This document shows positions 52,742 through 64,000 of a stretch of DNA of 64,000 nt, piece after piece. Positions within the stretch are counted from its first letter, which is position 1, and each line of letters starts with the position of its first letter. Origin of the DNA: Hormiphora californensis (Eukaryota; Ctenophora; Tentaculata; Cydippida; Pleurobrachiidae); contig CM035352.1 of the NCBI GenBank assembly GCA_020137815.1, forward strand, positions 7,918,905 through 7,982,904, written 5' to 3'. A program made the position numbers and the translations under genes. The notes below the pieces were generated by a model, which saw nothing but the letters and a program-made list of their open reading frames with translations, did no database searches and was not told the origin of the DNA.

Positions 52742-54853
52742 CTAATCTGTAATATCAGACACTTTCGTAGTCTCGCTTCCTTCTGCAATCTCTTTCATCT
52801 CTATTTCAATAGTTGCTTTGGTTGGCCGGAAGACATTCTGTATACTCAGTTTCTTCCACCAAGACAGGACCAACTTGTACAAATCGGAATGGAACACGGG
52901 GTTCAGACAGCTGTTAAGCGGAAGAATTGAGATGGCAGTGGCATCGTACCAAGTTGAGGAAACTAGCCGCTCCGTGATCATGGTGTAGATCATAATACCC
53001 GCCACAAACAACCAAGTAGACAGTTTAACTCCTACTATGATAGCAACCTTTGTTCCTATCTCACTGACACTGTTCTCTCGGAGCGAAGTAATGACTTTCC
53101 TTAAGATGAAGCCGTAGCTGATGATAATGATTATCAGAACAACTCCAATAGTTGCTAGATATCCTGTTTTATAAAGGAGCAGCGTCCCTGTTTTGGTGCT
53201 GAACATGCCTGGGAGGCACACTGGTGACCAGCTATAAAATGAGAAGTCCTGAACTTCATACATACTCGGGTTGTTTGTGGTTGTTTTCAGCTGTTCTAGC
53301 TTCTCATACAGGTTCAGTGGAGATGAGCTGTCGTTAAAGAATAACGCGTGAATCCTGTCAATGTCACTGTAATCTGCATTATATGTTGTGATAAATGGGT
53401 TTATAGAAGACATCTGGATTTTGGATCTGAAGACCGTCTGTATCTCTTCTATGGGTATCAAAGGCAGGGCAGCATTCGTTAAATTCACTAGAAACATCAC
53501 TACCAAAGAACCCTGCACCAGACACAGTGGAATCCCACTAGAAAAGGGTCTTCCACACTTGTAAGCTCTGGTAACACTCATAAGAAGCACTGTCAACAAC
53601 GAACCATGGCTTGAGAATGTGAAAAGAAAGCCCAGGGTCTGACACAGCGCCCCAGATCGCCACTCCACATCAACTTTACAATACTTGCCGTAGTACCACA
53701 GGTTAGCAGCTTGAAGGGACACCAAGTAGAGCCCCATGATCAGATCGTGAAACACAAGCGCCACCTTTAAGAGTCTATCAACCTGCAAGTGCTCCTCCTC
53801 AACCCCTCTCCATTCTATCTCGTACAAGTTGTAAGCGTTAGCTATGAAGATTGTTAGGACAGCAAGAGCAGATAAGCCCATTAATGAGAAACTACTAATG
53901 ATTCTTTCGTCAGATGAGAATGAACCACCGACACACCCAGAGCACTCATCCAGAGCGTTTTCACAGTCGCTGTGTCCATCACACACCATATCCATCCCAT
54001 CCAACCAGTTCGTTTTACTGCAATAAAACCGATCAGGACAATACGTCTCATCCGTCATGTCGGGACAATCGAAAATCCCGTCACACGTTACGTCTATAGT
54101 GACTTGATCGTAGACAGTTTCGCACTGGTACTTCATGGTGAAGTGACGATTTTTCACCATTCTCCCAGCCACCAGGTTTCCACAAAACTCACTGGAAACG
54201 TTGCAGGCCTCCTTACACATGGTCACGTGATCCAAGGTGGTTTTAGCTTTTCTCAGAAAGAGCATGTCCGCACATAGTAGGTGCTTACCAATCTTTAGCG
54301 GGCATGTGTCTGCACACAGCCTACCGGTCACCTGAGCGAGGTCACGGGTGTGGCACTGTGCCTCAAATGAGGCAGTTGTCGTTGTGTTCCTGCCCCAGGA
54401 ATTCTCACACCATGTCTCTTTGGCTCCCTCACACGCTCTCTCATCCTCTCCACCGGGACAGTCAGGAAGAAGGTTGCAAGCAGACTCCACGCTGACACAA
54501 CCGACACCGCCCGGACAGTAGATTACAGTAGTGTTAGGACAACTACATTCATCGGTGAGGCATTCAGACAGCCCATTACAGACAAGTTCTATCGGGATTG
54601 TGCAGTTCCAGGTGGCTGTTAGACAGCCATTCCCGTGACCTGGACAAGTCTGGAATCGATTGGGAACCATTGGACAGGTAAAGGAGTTTTTCACGTGCTT
54701 GTTAGGTGGAACCTTTCGGTAGGAATCTGGATCAAAGCTATTACATGTTGTATCAGCGCTTGAAAACTCACAGTCTTGACACGACTCTTGTATGGACCTC
54801 AGATAGTCGATATTCGGTGCTACGACCAGAGTTAGTAAAGCAAAGAGAAACAT
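52742..54853 (-). CDS. LDLa-domain rhodopsin-type GPCR, intronless
   Basis: A 703-aa receptor for an unknown ligand at the plasma membrane. A signal peptide (MFLFALLTLVVAP) is followed by a Cys-rich ectodomain of about 310 residues with several LDL-receptor class A modules. The Asp/Glu-rich calcium-type ends are visible (NLLPDCPGGEDERAC, TCDGIFDCPDMTDETYC, VCDGHSDCENALDEC). Seven hydrophobic segments follow, starting IISSFSLMGLSALAVLTIF. The third carries SVTRAYKCG in the DRY position, and the seventh carries LNSCLNPVFHSDLYK in the NPxxY region. LDLa plus class A 7TM without leucine-rich repeats resembles the relaxin-receptor/GRL101 relatives but lacks the LRR domain. The extracellular loop between TM4 and TM5 is long (over 90 residues). 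No intron and no frame break. Upstream lies a 48-bp minisatellite. Confidence 0.88.
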   Translation of the reverse strand: MFLFALLTLVVAPNIDYLRSIQESCQDCEFSSADTTCNSFDPDSYRKVPPNKHVKNSFTCPMVPNRFQTCPGHGNGCLTATWNCTIPIELVCNGLSECLTDECSCPNTTVIYCPGGVGCVSVESACNLLPDCPGGEDERACEGAKETWCENSWGRNTTTTASFEAQCHTRDLAQVTGRLCADTCPLKIGKHLLCADMLFLRKAKTTLDHVTMCKEACNVSSEFCGNLVAGRMVKNRHFTMKYQCETVYDQVTIDVTCDGIFDCPDMTDETYCPDRFYCSKTNWLDGMDMVCDGHSDCENALDECSGCVGGSFSSDERIISSFSLMGLSALAVLTIFIANAYNLYEIEWRGVEEEHLQVDRLLKVALVFHDLIMGLYLVSLQAANLWYYGKYCKVDVEWRSGALCQTLGFLFTFSSHGSLLTVLLMSVTRAYKCGRPFSSGIPLCLVQGSLVVMFLVNLTNAALPLIPIEEIQTVFRSKIQMSSINPFITTYNADYSDIDRIHALFFNDSSSPLNLYEKLEQLKTTTNNPSMYEVQDFSFYSWSPVCLPGMFSTKTGTLLLYKTGYLATIGVVLIIIIISYGFILRKVITSLRENSVSEIGTKVAIIVGVKLSTWLFVAGIMIYTMITERLVSSTWYDATAISILPLNSCLNPVFHSDLYKLVLSWWKKLSIQNVFRPTKATIEIEMKEIAEGSETTKVSDITD

Positions 54854-54954
54854 GGTGGTGTTGGTTTGAATTTTAGCCGGGTTTTTAAAGAACCAGATCT
54901 CATTAATGTATTCATAAGCTTAGTTCCTCTGCTGCGCTGAGTACAATCAATATC

Positions 54955-55240
54955 TTCTTGTCAAAGAGATAAGGGATTCTTATCTCTTTGTTCCCTGCAT
55001 TTTCTCTGACAAGAAAATAAGGGATTCGTATCTCTTTGTTCCCTGCAGCTGCTCTGACAAGAAAATAAGGGATTCGTATCTCTTTGTTCCCTGCAGCTGC
55101 TCTGACAAGAAAATAAGGGATTCTTATCTCTTTGTTCCCTGCAGCTGCTCTGACAAGAAAATAAGGGATTCGTATCTCTTTGTTCCCTGCAGCTGCTCTG
55201 CTTATCTCATATCTCTTTGTTCCCTGCAATTTCTCTGCGA
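54955..55240 (-). repeat. 48-bp minisatellite upstream of the GPCR
   Basis: Five to six units that each read, on the minus strand, as a 16-residue block containing AAAGNKEIRIPYFLVR. Because 48 is a multiple of three, the frame stays open for 133 codons (55313-54912). It ends about 60 bases before the GPCR start codon. It may be coding, promoter sequence, or merely an open repeat. Confidence 0.8.
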
Positions 55241-55313
55241 GAAAGAAACACCTTTTCATGAAAACAGTGTCCGAATGGCTCATGGCGTCTCCATATATCA
55301 TGCTTTGTGGCAT

Positions 55314-55745
<432 letters not shown>

Positions 55746-55867
55746 GCCTTACCAATCAAGCTCGCTTGATGTACGGAAACACAATTTTCAACCCATGTCA
55801 CGCAGAGTCATTTTATTGGCTGACAACCACCACACCATGCACTGTCATTGGCTTGTGTGCGTTTGAA

Positions 55868-55895
55868 GAGAGAGAGAGAGGGGAGAGAGAGAGAG

Positions 55896-55932
<37 letters not shown>
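55868..55932. repeat. (GA)n microsatellite
   Basis: GA dinucleotides with GGGG interruptions, opposite in strand sense to the nearby CT arrays. Confidence 0.95.
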
Positions 55933-55934
<2 letters not shown>

Positions 55935-56446
55935 TGAGAGAAAGAAAGATAATGAGAGTGAAAAAAGAGAAAAATGAGAGAAAGGGAGAAGTAGTTTGCC
56001 CAGGCAACTTACACTGTCATATTTTTAGAGCGAGACCGACCTTTTGTGTGTGTATGTACGTAAAAATTACTTATTTTAACTTTTTACTGGCCATCGAATC
56101 TAGTACAAAAAGGTAAGTTTGGTTGATTCAATTCATCAGATAAATTATTTTATAATCCAGCACTCACACATCGCCTACCAATTACTCCATCTAATCACGC
56201 CACTGTTTTCCCCTCCTCTCTCTCTCCCATGTCTTTCCTTCTCTGACTCGTTGTAATGATGTATTTTGTCTGTCTCCTGTACGCCCTTCCTACTGTTGAC
56301 TACTGCAGCACTCACCTACTGTTGTTGACTGCAGCACTTACCTTATGTTTGACAGAGAGTTGTTGGGGAAGCCATAGAAGTATTACCAGCTGATCGATCA
56401 TTTGTACTTTCTCAACTATCAACCTTCCCTCTCTCTCCGTCTCTCT

Positions 56447-56660
<214 letters not shown>

Positions 56661-57110
56661 ACAGAGCATGTCCTTTCGGTTCGTATAAAATTCCATTTAC
56701 TCTTCCCAAAACTATCAAGTATCACTCTCTTCCTCCCTCTTCCCTTCCTCTCTTCACTTACTATCTGTCTTCCTTCATTTGCTATCTTTTGACAGTATGT
56801 ATGCGTCTAAATATTGAATTTCCCACACTCATCATCGGGACCTTGTGAAAGACCTCTCCTTCTGACTCCTCCCTATCTTTCCAGACCCTCTCTCACCGCC
56901 GTAAAAAAGGTTTAGGATATCAAAAACTCCTCCCTTGTCTCCAACATGTTTTCTCTAACTCTTCTCCCATATGATTTCCCCAACCTTATATTAGGTCTTA
57001 TGAGTTACGCATTTTCACGGTCGTATGCATACTGTTAGAGTATTGGCCCTGACGGAAGCACGCGAGAACTGTGGTCATTGGCCTGACAGTACGCATACCT
57101 ATAAGTAATA

Positions 57111-57175
57111 GTCGGACCCCGATTTACCGGGATGCTCGGGCGAAAGGGTTTTGCCCGCTAAATCGGGGTCCCACA
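57111..57175. mobile_element. Second copy of the AGTCGGACCCC foldback
   Basis: Begins AGTCGGACCCCGATTTACCG and ends with an inverted partner (AAATCGGGGTCCCAC). Shares its 30-base terminal part, in opposite orientation, with 4567-4636. Confidence 0.55.
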
Positions 57176-57334
57176 GTGACTACTCATTCGCCCCGGGCCA
57201 GAGAGCCCCCGATTTGATAGAGTCTACCAGTGCTGTCACGGTGGAAATTAGGTTACACCGTACCGAGAGAGAGATATTGCCAATTAACTAACACCTGTAG
57301 ACACACATACCGGCTGTAGACACTACCCAGGCTT

Positions 57335-57365
57335 CTCTCTCTCTCTCTCTATCTCTCTATCTCTG

Positions 57366-57423
<58 letters not shown>

Positions 57424-57428
57424 TCTTT
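57335..57428. repeat. CT/CTAT microsatellite
   Basis: CT dinucleotides with CTAT and CTGTAT interruptions, in front of an AG acceptor-like site. Confidence 0.9.
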
Positions 57429-57509
57429 CCCTTTCATTATCTTATTTATATTCTCTCTTTTTCTCCCAAATTCCTGCCTGTTTGTGTTCCAGGGAGTGTG
57501 TCTTGTACA

Positions 57510-58479
57510 GTACCCGCCCTCCCTGCCGACGGACCTCCCTGCCGACGGGTCGGCAGGGAGGTCATTCGGCAGGGAGGGCGGGATATAGGGGTATAATGTC
57601 CTACGTGCCGACGAGATTGGGATGAGATCGCCGTCGGCACGTAGGACATTTGACCCCTATATTCCGCCCTCCCTGCCGAAAACTCACTCCGAGAGAGTAT
57701 TCGGCAGGGAGGACATTTACCCCTCCTATTCACCCTCTGTACCGACGATCGGCAGGGAGGATATTTCACCCCTCCTTTTACCCTCTGTGCCGACGATCGG
57801 TAGGGAGGGCGTTTCACTCCTTCTGTGAGCTCGAGAATTTGGCCGGCAGGCCAAATACGAAGAGTTCACTGTGTATTGTTCCTCTGAGTATCGTTAGGGT
57901 TAGGGTTAGGGTTAGGGTTAGGGTTAGGGCGGTGGTTAGGGTTAGGGTTAGGGTGGTGGTTAGGGCGGTGGTTAGGGTGATGGTTAGGGCGATGGTTTGG
58001 GCTAAGTTTGGGTTATGGTTTCGTCGGCACAGAGGGTGAAAAGGAGGGGTAAATGTCCTCCCTGCCGATCGTCGGTAGTGAGGCTGAAAAGGAGGGGTAA
58101 ATGTCCTCCCTGCCGACGGCCCTACTTGCCGATCGTCGGTACAGAGGGTAAAAGGAGGGGTAAAATGTCCTCCCTGCCGATCGTCGGTACAGAGGGTAAA
58201 AGGAGGGGTAAAATGTCCTCCCTGCCGATCGTCGGTACAGAGGGTAAAAGGAGGGGTAAAATGTCCTCCCTGCCGATGGCCCTCCCTGCCGATCGGTAGG
58301 GAGGTCCGTCGGCAGGGAGGGCAGAAAATAGGGGTATAATGTCCTACGTGCCGACGGCGATCTCATCCCGATTTCGTCGGCACGTAGGACATTATACCCC
58401 CATATCCCGCCCTCCCTGCCGAATGACCTCCCTGCCGACCCGTCGGCAGGGAGGTCCGTCGGCAGGGAGGGGGTGACTC
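57510..58479. mobile_element. GC-rich foldback element with 10-bp flanking repeat
   Basis: Flanked by GTCTTGTACA at 57500-57509 and 58480-58489. The arms (about 57517-57735 and 58265-58473) are inverted copies containing CCCTCCCTGCCGACGG, then a block with GGGGTATAATGTCCTACG. The arms and interior are built from many CCTCCCTGCCGA words in both orientations, so each arm folds into smaller hairpins. A long terminal inverted repeat with a 9-10-bp duplication fits foldback/Mutator-type elements. No transposase is encoded. The loop holds telomere-like repeats. Confidence 0.75.
57893..58000 (+). repeat. Interstitial telomere-like (TTAGGG)n repeats
   Basis: About six perfect GTTAGG units, then variants with GCGGTGGTTAGG and GTGATGGTTAGG inserts, about 105 bases. 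It sits in the loop of the foldback element at 57510-58479. Confidence 0.9.
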
Positions 58480-58489
58480 GTCTTGTACA

Positions 58490-59130
58490 TCAGTATAATT
58501 GTAGAAATTAGGCAGAATTGTATTACACATCAATATTTGGTTGACACAGCATTATTTGTAAAACGTTCATTTCTTGTTCAAATCATTGCCTCTCTCTCCC
58601 TATCGATATTTTGTCGTTTTCCAGCTGCCTTAGGTGTAATCATTGGGCCATTTAGCAACGCCATGGCGTCTTTGTAGAATTCGGAAAAGCTCTAGAATCA
58701 TCTAGAAAACAATGGACTGCCATTAGAATGGGTCATGGTTTCAAGGGGGTACATCGCAAGTGATAATATACTGCTGGTCAAGAATGCAGGGAAAAGTTAA
58801 ACACTTGGTGTTTTTTTTTTTTTCATGTCTTCATCGGTTCCCATATTGCACCCCCCCCTCATCTGTGACCCTGTCAGGGAATTGCCGACCCTATTTGCTT
58901 CAATCAGAAAGGAAGGGCGGGGGCTAAGTCTGAAGCGTCTATACAACATAATGTGAGGTGGGTTTGACGGATATCATTCTCAACCATCCAGTTAAACCGT
59001 ATTCCCCCGTATACGCAAACCCCCCCAAATCTCTGTGCTCTATGCAATTCTTTTCCCCAAAACACTGACAGTAAACTTCTATGTAGTAAAAAACTAGACT
59101 TTTTTGACATAGCTATGACGAAAAACCTTA
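58490..59130. other. No complete gene; possible 3' exon near 58624-58676
   Basis: After TTTTCCAG at about 58623 a short frame reads AALGVIIGPFSNAMASL then TAG. It is splice-site-like but not joined to any other exon with certainty. The rest is unremarkable. Confidence 0.3.
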
Positions 59131-61619
59131 GGACTATTTTGAAAGCAGGGTGGGAAGCAGGGTCAAATTTTCGTGAAAAAGCATGTATCTGTTGTGTATA
59201 AACGGGAGTGATAGCCGTGTGCTGATGTGCGTTTTGATAGTTTTTCGGAAAAAGGGTTTTAAGCTAAAGGGTAAAAGTATGGTTGAGAGAGCTGAGAGAG
59301 GAGATATAGAAGATAGACGAGAGAGAGATAGAGCGATAGGGGGAAAGATAAAAAAGAAGATTTTTAAATACCATAAAAATGCATATTTAAAGGACAAAAT
59401 CCCGGGGCTGGCTCCCATTGCGGATTGTCAATAGCGAGAGGAGGGGAAAGGGAGAGGGAGAGAGAAAAGAGAAGGGGGAAAAAAAAAGGAGAAAAAGAAG
59501 AGAGAGAGAAAAAGAGAAAGAGAAAGTGGACGAGAGAAGCCGGGAAGATGGGTGGAAGTTGAAGGGAAAGTGCAAAGATTAAAAGATCAAAAAGGAAACT
59601 TGCCATGGGGCATCCACTGCGAAGGCTATACTAAAACTCAGCCGACCCCACCAAAACCTTCCTCAAAAAAGAACCAATGCCGGCCTAAATCCCCCTAAGA
59701 CCACTATAGAAACAACGCATTGAGTAAGTAACCCTCTCCCCAGGGGATAGGGCCCCCCATGGAAAAATAGCCGGGTGGGTGCTGGGTGCATGGTTGGTGC
59801 TGAACGAAAATTGCTGCGGTAAATGTGGCTAATTGGTTTCATGGTAGGCCGATTTTTTGTGATGGCAGTCCCCACAATAATATATATATATGTATTGTGA
59901 CACGGTCCACTTCCCCAAGTGATAGATGGGTGAAAAAAAAAGAATTTTGAAACGCAGGAAAAAGAAGGGAGAGTGAAGAGAGAGGCGCGAGGGAATGAAG
60001 GGGAGAGAGAAAAGACTAAAGAGAGAAAAAAAAAACTTAAAAAAAAAAAAAAAGAAAGGGGGGGAAAAAAAAAAAAAAATTTAAAGCCTAAAAATAAAAA
60101 AAAGGGAATAAATCAATTTTAAATCCAAACAACGATTATAAAAGACTCCCGGGGGAAACTGCGTGAGAAGGGGCTCCCCCAAATTCAAAAAAAAAGGGAA
60201 ATAAAGTAGAGAGCAGGGCCCAAAGTGAAAGGGATGAGCCAGAAAACCGGGGGTTTAGAATAGGTGGCCTGAAAGTTAAAATCATGATTTGTGAATTTTG
60301 CTGTCGTACCAAAAATGAGAATGGGGGGGGGGGTGCAATAAATGGTTTCCCCGGGAGTTCTCCCCGGTTGACAAAAAAGGTATTACGAGAGTGGTAGACC
60401 CTAAAAATTTTTTGTTTACACATAAGTCGGGGGATTACGGGGCCCCCCCCCGGGACGAATTCGCCCCCCACCAATCGCCCGCACCGACCCCCCGCCCCAC
60501 CCGACGCCCGGCACCAAAACCGTGCAATCCCGCCAGGACGCCAAAAAAAAACTCGCGGGCGCGCCGCGCCCAACCCCCCGCCCAAAAAAAATCTTCGAAA
60601 AAGCCCTCGGGAACCCCCCCGGGGGCCTTGCCCCCCCCCCCCCAAAAACCGCCTCAAACCTTACCCCCGGCGTTTTCGGTTTCCTTTCATTCTTTTTTTG
60701 TATCTCTCTCTTTCTCTCTCTCCTCTCTCTTTCCCCTTTCTCTTTCTCTCTCTCTTTTTCCCCCGTTTTTCTCTCTCTCTCCTCTCCTTTCTCTCCCGCC
60801 TCCCCTTTTTCTCCCCTTTTCTTCTTCTCTCTCTCTTTTCTCTCTCTATCTCTCTCCCTATATACAAAGCTATAGTGATGACAGGCGTTCCACCTTTCCC
60901 TAGTCTCTCTCTCCCATCCTAACATTCTCTTCCAATATAACTCTCCTAACATCTCCTGACTTTGCTTGTCTCTCGAGTATTGGTATCGAACAAGATACAA
61001 CCTCGCCAACAATTACCTCTTGTATGTTTCTAATATCTGGCGACTATGTTGTAATTCCTAGCTTTCTGAACTAAACGCCGTGTAAAACCTTGCTCGACCC
61101 CCGGGTCTGTCTCTTTTTTTAGCAAAAAAGTAAAAACCAAATTTTTTGTTGTGGCAACTGTATCATGTAAAAACCCCGAGTTTGTTAGCCGTTTTTTTTT
61201 TGGGTACCCCTACTGCAATGGAGGACGGAAGTGTAGACTTTACACCATTTTGGGGGCCCTTTCTCGATCAATTGTTTTTCGATGTAAGTTCAGCCCTAGT
61301 TTTTCTATCACTTTTTTTTTATTTTTTCTTTTCGCTTCTTCTCTCTTTCTTTTATTTTCAAAGTTCTCTCTTCCCCTCTCTCTCTTCTCTTCTCCCCCCT
61401 TTCTCTTTTTTCTTTTCCCCTCTTTTTTTTTAAATTTCCCAAATTTTTGGGGAGGCCCCAGTGTAAAAGGCATTTTAAATGCCTAAAAAATACAAAATAC
61501 TGAGCCATTTGGGGTTTCTGCAGCGGTTTTAGTAGTACTTCCCCTATTTCTCCCCGATTTTTCTTTATTCTCTAAAAAAAGTACTTCTCTCATTTTCTAG
61601 GACTCTCTATTTCTCTCCT

Positions 61620-61650
<31 letters not shown>

Positions 61651-62800
61651 CTTTGACCCATGATTTGATCTTTGTAAAATGAGAATCTCCCTCATCAAAC
61701 CACCAATCTAGATGAGGCTTCGAGATCTCATCACCCAACCAGAACATCCATTTACAATCTGATTTATCAAAACTTTCCTGAATATTTAAATAAAATACGT
61801 AATAGATCTGTCTCTATCTTTTTAAACATCCATTAATTTCCTTTAGCCCTGGACATAGTTTCACGCTTATTTTCCTAATGGTTTCGGTTAGTGCACTTGG
61901 ACGTTCAAATTTCAAATTTTCAACTTTTTTGTTTAAACGGTACACAAAGCACTCTCCAAAAATCCTCCCGTAGGGCCCCAGACCGCAGGAGGCAAAAGAG
62001 GGGGAGGGAGGGGAGAGGAGGGAATGGGGGAGAGAAGGGGGAGAGAGAGGTTGGGGGAAAGAGGGGGGGGAGAGGGGGGGGAGGAGAGGGGAGGGGAGAG
62101 GGGAGGGGAAGGGGAGGGGGGGGAGGGGGGGGGCTTTTTTATAACCTGTGTATATCATTATGTGAGATTATTCACACACAAGTGCTCTGGATAAAGGTCG
62201 CATACATTGCTGTGTAGATCTGTGCCGCATCCTACAGGTTTCAGATTTCCCGATTTCTGCTGGGGTTTGGGTCTGTACAGGGCCCATCTGCCAAAAAGCT
62301 CCCCATCTTAGACCTTTCTATTAACAATGGGGGGGGGGGGGCCCTTCTAAGGGGGGGGGGAACTCCTGGGACAAAAACCCCAAAAGGGGGAAAGGATATA
62401 ATTTGCCCCAACAAATAACTAAGTTAGTTAGGGGGAAAAAATTAGAAGATGAAACCCTTCTCTATGTTTTTGTGGGAAAAAATCTAACATAATATTTATG
62501 GAATAAGGCCCCCTCATGTTGGTACTCTAATAAAGACGGTTATGTAATAGTAAACTTTGTCATTATATCCCTACTATGTTGAAGTACTGAAGTAGGGATG
62601 GAGAATGAAATATTGAAGAAAAAAAGAAGAACAATTTGGCAATAGTTTTAGACCCCCGGTTTTCCAAAAGGATGCAATTGAAATTATTTTTTTTTTTTTT
62701 TGTTTTTTTGATGTTTTAGGACCCTTTTGCCCAAAAAAGGTTCATCGGAGGTAAAATTCAGGGTGGGAGTTCCTTCATCACGTGTGTAATGTAACTAAAC
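59131..62800. other. Low-complexity, homopolymer-rich, gene-free block
   Basis: GA-rich stretches (59425-59545, 59940-60070, 61985-62135), CT-rich stretches (60690-60870, 61340-61430), very GC-rich patches (60440-60660) and long homopolymers. This resembles the 19.9-25.1 kb block and is probably a poor consensus. Open frames here show only low-complexity composition. Confidence 0.65.
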
Positions 62801-62869
62801 ATTGCATATACCCGGTACTTCCGCTCCAAGGGATTGATACAAGATGTGTTGGAGAGAGGGGAGGGGTGG

Positions 62870-62910
62870 GAGAGAGAGGGAGAGAGAAGGAGAGTGTGTG
62901 TGTGTGTGTG
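62870..62910. repeat. GA then GT microsatellite
   Basis: GAGAGG units followed by about seven GT dinucleotides. Confidence 0.8.
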
Positions 62911-63049
62911 TACACTGTACGGTTTGTACACGTCATTTTAATATAGTTTTATTTTCCCTTGGTATTTTTGTATGCAAAACAGCTGAGTCACACTGATATA
63001 CCCCCCTGCACGACCACCTCCCTTTAAAATCGACCAATCCCTTCAATAA

Positions 63050-63695
63050 GAACCCTCCCCCAATATCAGACCACCCCCCTTCAATAGACCACCTCCCCTT
63101 CAATACCGACCCCCTCCCCCAATTTCAGACCACCCCCCTTAAACATACTCAACCCCCTCCCTTTAATATACCCACCTCCCCTTCAAAATTTTACCACCTT
63201 TCCCTTCAATATGACCACCTCCCTTCAATATCAGACCACCTCCCTTCAATATCAGACCACCTCCCTTCAATATCAGACCACCTCCCCTTCAATATGAGAC
63301 CACCTCCCTTCAATATCAGACCACCTCCCTTCAATATCAGACCACCTCCCTTCAATATGACCACCTCCCTTCAATATCAGACCACCTCCCTTCAATATGA
63401 CCACCTCCCTTCAATACGACCACCTCTCTTCAATATCAGACCACCTCCTTTCAATATCAGACCACCTCCTTTCAATATGACCACCTCCCTTCAATATCAG
63501 ACCACCTCCCTTCAATATCAGACCACCTCCTTTCAATATCAGACCACCTCCTTTCAATATGACCACCTCCCTTCAATATCAGACCACCTCCCTTCAATAT
63601 CAGACCACCTCCCTTCAATATCAGACCACCTCCCTTCAATATCAGACCACCTCCCTTCAATATGACCACCTCCCTTCAATATGACCACCTCCTTT
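63050..63695. repeat. 21-bp minisatellite (GACCACCTCCCTTCAATATCA)
   Basis: About 30 units. The right half (63190-63695) is nearly uniform, with 18-bp variants lacking TCA; the left half (63000-63190) is diverged. The frames on both strands are repeat artefacts. Confidence 0.95.
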
Positions 63696-64000
63696 TCTAT
63701 CTTTTGATACCAACTCATTCTATCATTCGAGACATCCATCACCAGTCACTAAAATCCAGATTTTAATAATGTGAACCTTCGGGGCAGATGAAGAGGCGCC
63801 AGCCAAGTCTAAACGTACAGTATGTACAGGATGTTCGTATCCACAATGAGCCAAAGGCGGGTAAGTCATGGACTTCCCGCACACAGATGCAACGTGCAAA
63901 TTCATAGTCCTGATTTGAATTTACCACACTGCACGCGATATTCAACTCCAGTTTCGTGCACACTACCGGTTCAAATTATTAAAATCTAGCCCCATATATA
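63696..64000. other. Window end, no gene recognised
   Basis: A short plus-strand stretch near 63778-63840 reads GADEEAPAKSKRTVCTGCSY before a stop, with a gtaagt site at 63860. This is too little to call. Confidence 0.3.

Noticed and set aside
63294-63742. Proteins of RPPPFNI or ILKGGGL repeats
   Set aside because: Translations of the 21-bp minisatellite.

Overview
The window is nuclear DNA from an animal (metazoan). Genes are split by many short GT-AG introns. They include a striated-type myosin II heavy chain, a carboxylesterase, a secreted sushi-domain protein, an LDLa-domain GPCR and several cilium/sperm genes. Interstitial (TTAGGG)n repeats and a dense load of DNA transposons, LINEs, microsatellites and minisatellites complete the picture. 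I cannot place the phylum. The gene content fits an invertebrate or non-bilaterian animal.

Layout. 1-4548 (+): 3' part of a carboxylesterase/cholinesterase-like gene whose first visible intron holds a piggyBac-like foldback element with TTAA ends. 4932-5805 (-): small secreted sushi-domain gene, apparently frameshifted. 7128-15896 (-): a co-oriented block of ciliary/flagellar genes, in transcription order PFN4 (profilin-4), a decayed PPP1R42-like leucine-rich-repeat sequence, a FAM228-like gene and IFT20. An intact RTE-type LINE lies antisense in a FAM228 intron. 16-19.8 kb: a second PPP1R42-like fragment, a long-TIR MITE and simple repeats. 19.9-25.1 kb: degraded, homopolymer-rich sequence with a polypurine tract of about 600 bases and no gene.

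25608-40655 (+): a complete striated-type myosin II heavy chain gene. I could phase about 31 coding exons, giving a protein of about 1,940 residues. It has two alternative exons covering loop 1 of the motor, an optional 24-base microexon and two alternative C-terminal exons. Several exon/intron borders carry tandem duplications that include the splice site. 41353-45230: LINE ORF1-like sequence, a 30-bp minisatellite and a truncated second LINE copy. 45358-47623 (-): a six-exon aldo-keto reductase. 49049-49841 (+): three well-phased exons of an unrecognised gene. 49910-52568: a hAT-like element with an 8-bp target duplication, holding a second copy of the long-TIR MITE and three tRNA-like sequences. 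52742-54853 (-): an intronless LDLa-domain rhodopsin-type GPCR. 57510-58479: a GC-rich foldback element with telomeric repeats in its loop. 58.5-64 kb: low-complexity sequence and a 21-bp minisatellite.

Functional view. The left block is a cilium/sperm neighbourhood (PFN4, PPP1R42-like, FAM228, IFT20). PFN4 and FAM228 are also neighbours in human, as I recall, so this may be old microsynteny. The centre is a muscle-type motor gene with splicing choices at the classic isoform-tuning sites. The rest is dominated by mobile and tandem-repeat DNA, much of it next to splice junctions.

Quality caveat. At least four genes show single-base gains relative to conserved reading frames, and 20-25 kb and 59.9-62.8 kb look like poorly resolved consensus. 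Frameshifts should be treated as possible assembly errors before they are called pseudogene marks.
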